A stretch of DNA of 64,000 bases from Paenibacillus kobensis NBRC 15729 (GTDB taxonomy: Bacteria; Bacillota; Bacilli; Paenibacillales; Paenibacillaceae), in the NCBI RefSeq assembly GCF_004000825.1, contig NZ_BILZ01000006.1, positions 62,001 to 126,000 on the forward strand, in the 5' to 3' direction. Positions 61,166-64,000 of this stretch are shown one piece after another. Both the position numbers and the translations under genes were made by a program. The notes beneath the pieces were generated by a model. The model was given only the letters and a program-made list of their open reading frames with translations. It searched no databases and was not told the origin of the DNA. Numbering within the stretch: position 1 is the first letter of the stretch; the number at the start of each line of letters is the position of its first letter.

Positions 61166-62464
61166 ATGTCATTCATCCGCTATGTCTTTCAATCTTCACG
61201 GGATAACGCCACTGCCTTCGGCATCTGGCTGTTCCTTGTCTTTCTCTATATGGTGCTGAACATACCGTTCGTCGATTACATGAGCAGCAACGATGCCGTA
61301 CTTCAAGAGCACACGCCGTTCTACCATGTCCCGTTCACGATCAATCTGTTCAATTTCGATCCGAGCATGTATTACGGTTATACGAACGTGACTGTCATTC
61401 ACCCGTTGTTCAGCTTGTTGAACGGCTTGTTCACCTCGATCGCCGGACATGCCGGGGGCAATCTGTTCTACTTAAGCGTGCAATCCGCTATGAATGCGGC
61501 AAGCGCTGCAATCGTCTACTACTATCTTCGGCGGAGCGGCGACAACGTCTATACACCTATCATTTGGTCCGTATGGTTCGGCATCAGCTCATACAGTCTG
61601 TTCACTGCGCTTATTCCCGACTCATATGCTTACGCCCAATTCATCATCTTGCTGTCACTGCTTTATTTGCAGTTCTGCCAAGCTGAAGAACGGTTGAACG
61701 TCATACCAAGCGCGGTGTTAGCCGTCGTCAACTTCGGCATTACGGCAACGAATCTGCTTACGTTCGTTGGCGCCTTCGTCATCCAGACGATTCGCAGGCC
61801 GTTGTCCGCTTGGATCAAGAGAGTGCTGCTGATCGGCGGAGCAGCACTCCTGCTGCTGGTCGTCCTGACCTTGATCCAAGGCTGGTCGAATAACGGGACA
61901 AGCTGGATATCGAATTGGAACAACGGACTGCAGAACGGCGGCTACAACTATGTCGCGCCATTCTCGTTAAGCGCCCATTCAAAGATCATTTATACGATGC
62001 TGATCAGTCCGGTTCTCACCCCTGCCCTCGCATTCATCGATCCGGGCATTGCCGCATTCGCATCAAATTTGAACGCGCCTTATCCGTGGTACGTATCGGT
62101 CATCGGCTTCGGCATGATTGGTCTAGCCATTGCCGGTCTCGTCAAGCTGTGGCGCAGACGGGAAGCTTGGGCGCTAGCCGTCTATATCGGATTTGCCGTA
62201 TATTTGCACATCATCTATGGCTTCGGTCTAGCAACGTTCAACTACGATATGTATTTGTACGCGGGACACTTCCTGTTCGCCTTCTTCCTGCTCGGCGGAC
62301 GATTCATCATCGAACTTCGCAGCAGGAAAGTGAAGAATAGTATCGTACTCATCGTTTGCGTGTTCACAGCCGTTACGCTGGTCCATAACATCATTCAGCA
62401 CGATCAGGCGCTGGATCTCATCAAGCAGACTTATTCCTCGCTCGTACCGAAGGAGCAACCATAA
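61166..62464 (+). CDS. Polytopic membrane protein, GT-C-like glycosyltransferase candidate
   Basis: 432 residues with about 11-12 membrane segments. After the first segment (about 18-36) a loop has VDYMSSNDAVLQEH, with Asp37, Asp43 and Glu48 in the place where GT-C enzymes have their catalytic acidic residues. No close family is recognised. Position as the last gene of the DPPR-synthase/phosphatase/flippase cassette suggests it transfers the flipped pentose onto an outer-surface acceptor. ATG with GGAGG seven bases upstream, 26 bases after the SMR gene. Followed by a strong terminator. Confidence 0.7.
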   Translation: MSFIRYVFQSSRDNATAFGIWLFLVFLYMVLNIPFVDYMSSNDAVLQEHTPFYHVPFTINLFNFDPSMYYGYTNVTVIHPLFSLLNGLFTSIAGHAGGNLFYLSVQSAMNAASAAIVYYYLRRSGDNVYTPIIWSVWFGISSYSLFTALIPDSYAYAQFIILLSLLYLQFCQAEERLNVIPSAVLAVVNFGITATNLLTFVGAFVIQTIRRPLSAWIKRVLLIGGAALLLLVVLTLIQGWSNNGTSWISNWNNGLQNGGYNYVAPFSLSAHSKIIYTMLISPVLTPALAFIDPGIAAFASNLNAPYPWYVSVIGFGMIGLAIAGLVKLWRRREAWALAVYIGFAVYLHIIYGFGLATFNYDMYLYAGHFLFAFFLLGGRFIIELRSRKVKNSIVLIVCVFTAVTLVHNIIQHDQALDLIKQTYSSLVPKEQP

Positions 62465-62470
62465 ACAACG

Positions 62471-62510
62471 AAAAAAGCACTTTCCGCATCGATGCGGAAA
62501 GTGCTTTTTT
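62471..62510. terminator. Strong bidirectional terminator
   Basis: Perfect 18-bp inverted repeat (AAAAAAGCACTTTCCGCA paired with its complement, four-base ATCG-like loop) with A/T-runs on both sides. It closes the four-gene cassette and the LysM gene, which converge. Confidence 0.92.
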
Positions 62511-62516
62511 CGTCTA

Positions 62517-63023
62517 TTAATAGTGATATGGCGCTCGTTGTTGCTGCATTGGCATCATCTGAGCAGGCAATTGCTGCATTTGCGGCCAATTGCCCGGTTG
62601 AACTGCACCTGGTTGGACTGCGCCCGGTTGAACAGCGCCTGCCTGACCCGGCTGCGAATCGCGCTCCATATAAGTTTTGTGGCAGTACATATGCGAGATG
62701 CGCGGAATCACGACCGTTTCGCCTTGCCTCAGTGACTCCGGACTCGTCAGATGCGGGTTCGCTTCCTCTAGAACGGGATAAGGAATATTGTACGTATGGG
62801 CGACTTGCGCAAGAGTCTCGCCAGGAGCAGCTTGGTGTTGGGCGAATACGCCAGAATTGCGGTCTTCTCCTGCTTCTTCACCTTCACGGAAAAATGGAAA
62901 GAAGAACGGCGAGAAGAAGAAGAAAGGAAACAACGAACGGCGTGGAAAGAATGGATGCGGAAACGGACGGAATGGCGGGCGGCCGAATCCTCCGCCAAAC
63001 GGTGCAAAGCCACGATTCATCAT
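62517..63023 (-). CDS. LysM protein with Phe/Pro-rich head and GAVQP repeats (spore coat-like)
   Basis: 168 residues. Residues 1-45 are extremely rich in Phe, Pro, Arg and Gly (PFFPRRSLFPFFFFSPFF). A LysM domain follows (about 65-112): GETLAQVAHTYNIPYPVLEEANPHL and LRQGETVVIP. The tail has three tandem GAVQP units and a Gln/Met/Pro-rich end. LysM binds peptidoglycan glycan strands; the mix of low complexity and LysM resembles spore coat or SafA-like proteins. ATG with GGGAGG upstream. Monocistronic. Confidence 0.8.
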   Translation of the reverse strand: MMNRGFAPFGGGFGRPPFRPFPHPFFPRRSLFPFFFFSPFFFPFFREGEEAGEDRNSGVFAQHQAAPGETLAQVAHTYNIPYPVLEEANPHLTSPESLRQGETVVIPRISHMYCHKTYMERDSQPGQAGAVQPGAVQPGAVQPGNWPQMQQLPAQMMPMQQQRAPYHY

Positions 63024-63083
63024 GGTACCTCCCGTGTCATAGTCATACGTCTATAGCGTATGACAATGGTGCCTAGGTTGCGC

Positions 63084-63632
63084 CTAGTCCTCTCGAAAAA
63101 ACTTTTCGTACAGACAAAAACCGCCGTTCGCTCCGACATATTCATATCCGCAATCTTTGTAAAATTGGTTCAATTGCGGGTTCGTCTCGATGCAATCAAG
63201 CCTTATGCGGTCCCGTCCATCAAAATGAATGCCGGAATGGACCCATTTCAACATGTGCTTGCCCAACTGTCTGCCGCCATATGCTCGATTAATGGCCAGC
63301 CGGTGCAAATACACGGCGCCATCATGACCGCTTTCTCCCCACAACCGTATATCCCACTCGCTCGGGTCCCGCAGCAGGGTCACGATGCCTGCCAAAGCAG
63401 CTTTCTCCTTGAACAAATAGACGTCGCCTCGTGCAATCGAACGTGCTGTGTTGTGATGGTCTTCACCGTTAAGCAGCGCGCTCCATTGCGTCGAGCCTTT
63501 GCTTCTCAGCCACTCGGCTGTCTGTATAAGCAGCGACATCACGTCTGCCGTGTCGATTTCCTCCGCCTGCGAGACCTTAATGGCACCCGGAATATCATGC
63601 TTCTTGAAATTCGCTAAATATCTGACGGTCAT
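63084..63632 (-). CDS. GNAT-family N-acetyltransferase
   Basis: 182 residues. The acetyl-CoA-binding part is LHRLAINRAYGGRQLGKHMLKWV (R-x-x-G-x-G-like loop), and IRLDCIETNPQLNQFYKDCGYEYVG is the last GNAT strand-helix. Target unknown. ATG at 63632 has GGAGGAATC upstream; the frame is open for 118 more codons upstream but that stretch runs through the cysK terminator and antisense to cysK and is not coding. Confidence 0.85.
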   Translation of the reverse strand: MTVRYLANFKKHDIPGAIKVSQAEEIDTADVMSLLIQTAEWLRSKGSTQWSALLNGEDHHNTARSIARGDVYLFKEKAALAGIVTLLRDPSEWDIRLWGESGHDGAVYLHRLAINRAYGGRQLGKHMLKWVHSGIHFDGRDRIRLDCIETNPQLNQFYKDCGYEYVGANGGFCLYEKFFRED

Positions 63633-63715
63633 CCCGATTCCTCCGTATCTGTGTAGACTTGCGTTGCCTAGCATCCATTGTGCACATTCATGGCGCCTAT
63701 TCATACGGCAAATAA

Positions 63716-63739
63716 AAAAGCCGCGATGCCGCGGCTTTT
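63716..63739 (-). terminator. Terminator of cysK
   Basis: AAAAGCCGCG/CGCGGCTTTT stem, four-base loop, followed on the minus strand by TTTATTTG; 24 bases past the cysK stop. Confidence 0.85.
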
Positions 63740-63762
63740 CGGATGAAACAATAATTGACGGG

Positions 63763-64000
63763 TTATAAGGCCTGTTCCTGTTGGTAGAGCACCGTCGATA
63801 AATACCGTTCTCCGTTGCTCGGAATAACGGCAACAATCCGCTTGCCCGGCCCAAGCTTCTCGCCGAGCTGGAGCGCCGCATACACAGCAGCGCCTGACGA
63901 TATGCCCCCCAGTATGCCTTCTTCTCTCGCAAGACGCCGCGCGATGTCGAACGCTGACTCGTTCTTGACTTGAACGATCTCGTCATAGATTCCTGTGTTT
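63763..64000 (-). CDS. cysK: Cysteine synthase (O-acetylserine sulfhydrylase), C-terminal part
   Basis: The last 78 residues are in the window; the start lies beyond base 64000. The end matches [32 protein letters not shown] (PLP-phosphate-side helix and glycine turn), then [20 protein letters not shown] and a short tail. The enzyme makes cysteine from O-acetylserine and sulfide. The PLP lysine and substrate loop are outside the window, so completeness cannot be judged. Confidence 0.9.
   Translation of the reverse strand, partial: NTGIYDEIVQVKNESAFDIARRLAREEGILGGISSGAAVYAALQLGEKLGPGKRIVAVIPSNGERYLSTVLYQQEQAL

Noticed and set aside
63633-63986. N-terminal extension of the GNAT at 63084
   Set aside because: It runs through the cysK terminator and over cysK itself; the ATG at 63632 has a strong ribosome site.
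1-64000. CRISPR arrays, tRNA or rRNA genes, insertion sequences, prophage
   Set aside because: No regular spacer array, no cloverleaf with CCA-type acceptor, no transposase or phage gene was seen on either strand by reading.

Overview
The window reads as chromosome of a Gram-positive, endospore-forming Bacillales species, most likely Paenibacillaceae (Paenibacillus or a close relative). Supporting signs are strong AGGAGG-type ribosome sites, frequent TTG and GTG starts, T-box and c-di-AMP (ydaO-type) leaders, intrinsic terminators with U-runs, CcpA-like cre boxes, and homologues of Bacillus gnt, mmg, kimA, niaP, ypsA, ypvA and trhO. Base composition looks balanced (roughly half G+C, by eye). 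I saw no rRNA, tRNA, CRISPR array, insertion sequence or prophage. The impression is of ordinary core and accessory chromosome with some local decay.

Layout. 1-6.9 kb: tail of a GMC oxidoreductase, an ankyrin protein, an AraC regulator, two abutting gene remnants, a TraB/Tiki-like protein, an AlkD-like repair protein, a formylglycine-enzyme-like lipoprotein, a secreted GH11 xylanase with a detailed CcpA-type promoter, and a truncated histidine phosphatase. 6.9-11.8 kb: a gluconate locus (gnd, gntR, gntP, gntK) with GntR operators. 11.9-18.5 kb: small-molecule kinases and stress-type accessory genes. 18.5-23.9 kb: RluA-type pseudouridine synthase, UvrA, a small wHTH-like protein and a nucleotidyltransferase. 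24.1-26.9 kb: SIMPL protein, sugar-nucleotide epimerase, small coiled-coil protein, NUDIX hydrolase. 27.0-35.0 kb: a seven-gene mmg/methylcitrate operon that joins acyl-CoA beta-oxidation steps to propionyl-CoA disposal. 35.2-35.3 kb: a 52-bp tandem repeat. 35.4-46.8 kb: HesB-like protein, hydrolase, ABC exporter, KimA K+ importer under a c-di-AMP riboswitch, two tiny membrane proteins, old yellow enzyme, squalene/phytoene synthase homologue, a trichomonad-like IMP dehydrogenase, GNAT and YpsA. 47.0-52.6 kb: TrhO, a 48-residue protein, NiaP, a beta-carbonic anhydrase behind a second c-di-AMP riboswitch, and a T-box-controlled aminotransferase. 52.9-58.8 kb: beta-propeller/stalk exoprotein, a CPA2 antiporter behind an attenuator, a repeat-rich spacer, and a DinG-type helicase. 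58.9-62.5 kb: a four-gene membrane-glycan cassette. 62.5-64 kb: a LysM/coat-like protein, a GNAT and the end of cysK.

The most interesting unit is 58.9-62.5 kb. It encodes a UbiA-type polyprenyl-phosphate phosphoribosyltransferase, a HAD phosphatase fused to an SMR-type membrane domain, a second SMR protein and a polytopic GT-C-like protein. Together these look like a complete route to make a polyprenyl-phosphate-ribose donor, dephosphorylate it, flip it and transfer the pentose outside the cell. Second is the c-di-AMP riboswitch in front of carbonic anhydrase. With the kimA riboswitch about 9 kb away, it would tie K+ import and bicarbonate supply to one second messenger. The CPA2 attenuator and the T-box add two more RNA-level controls, so 40-56 kb is rich in leader regulation.
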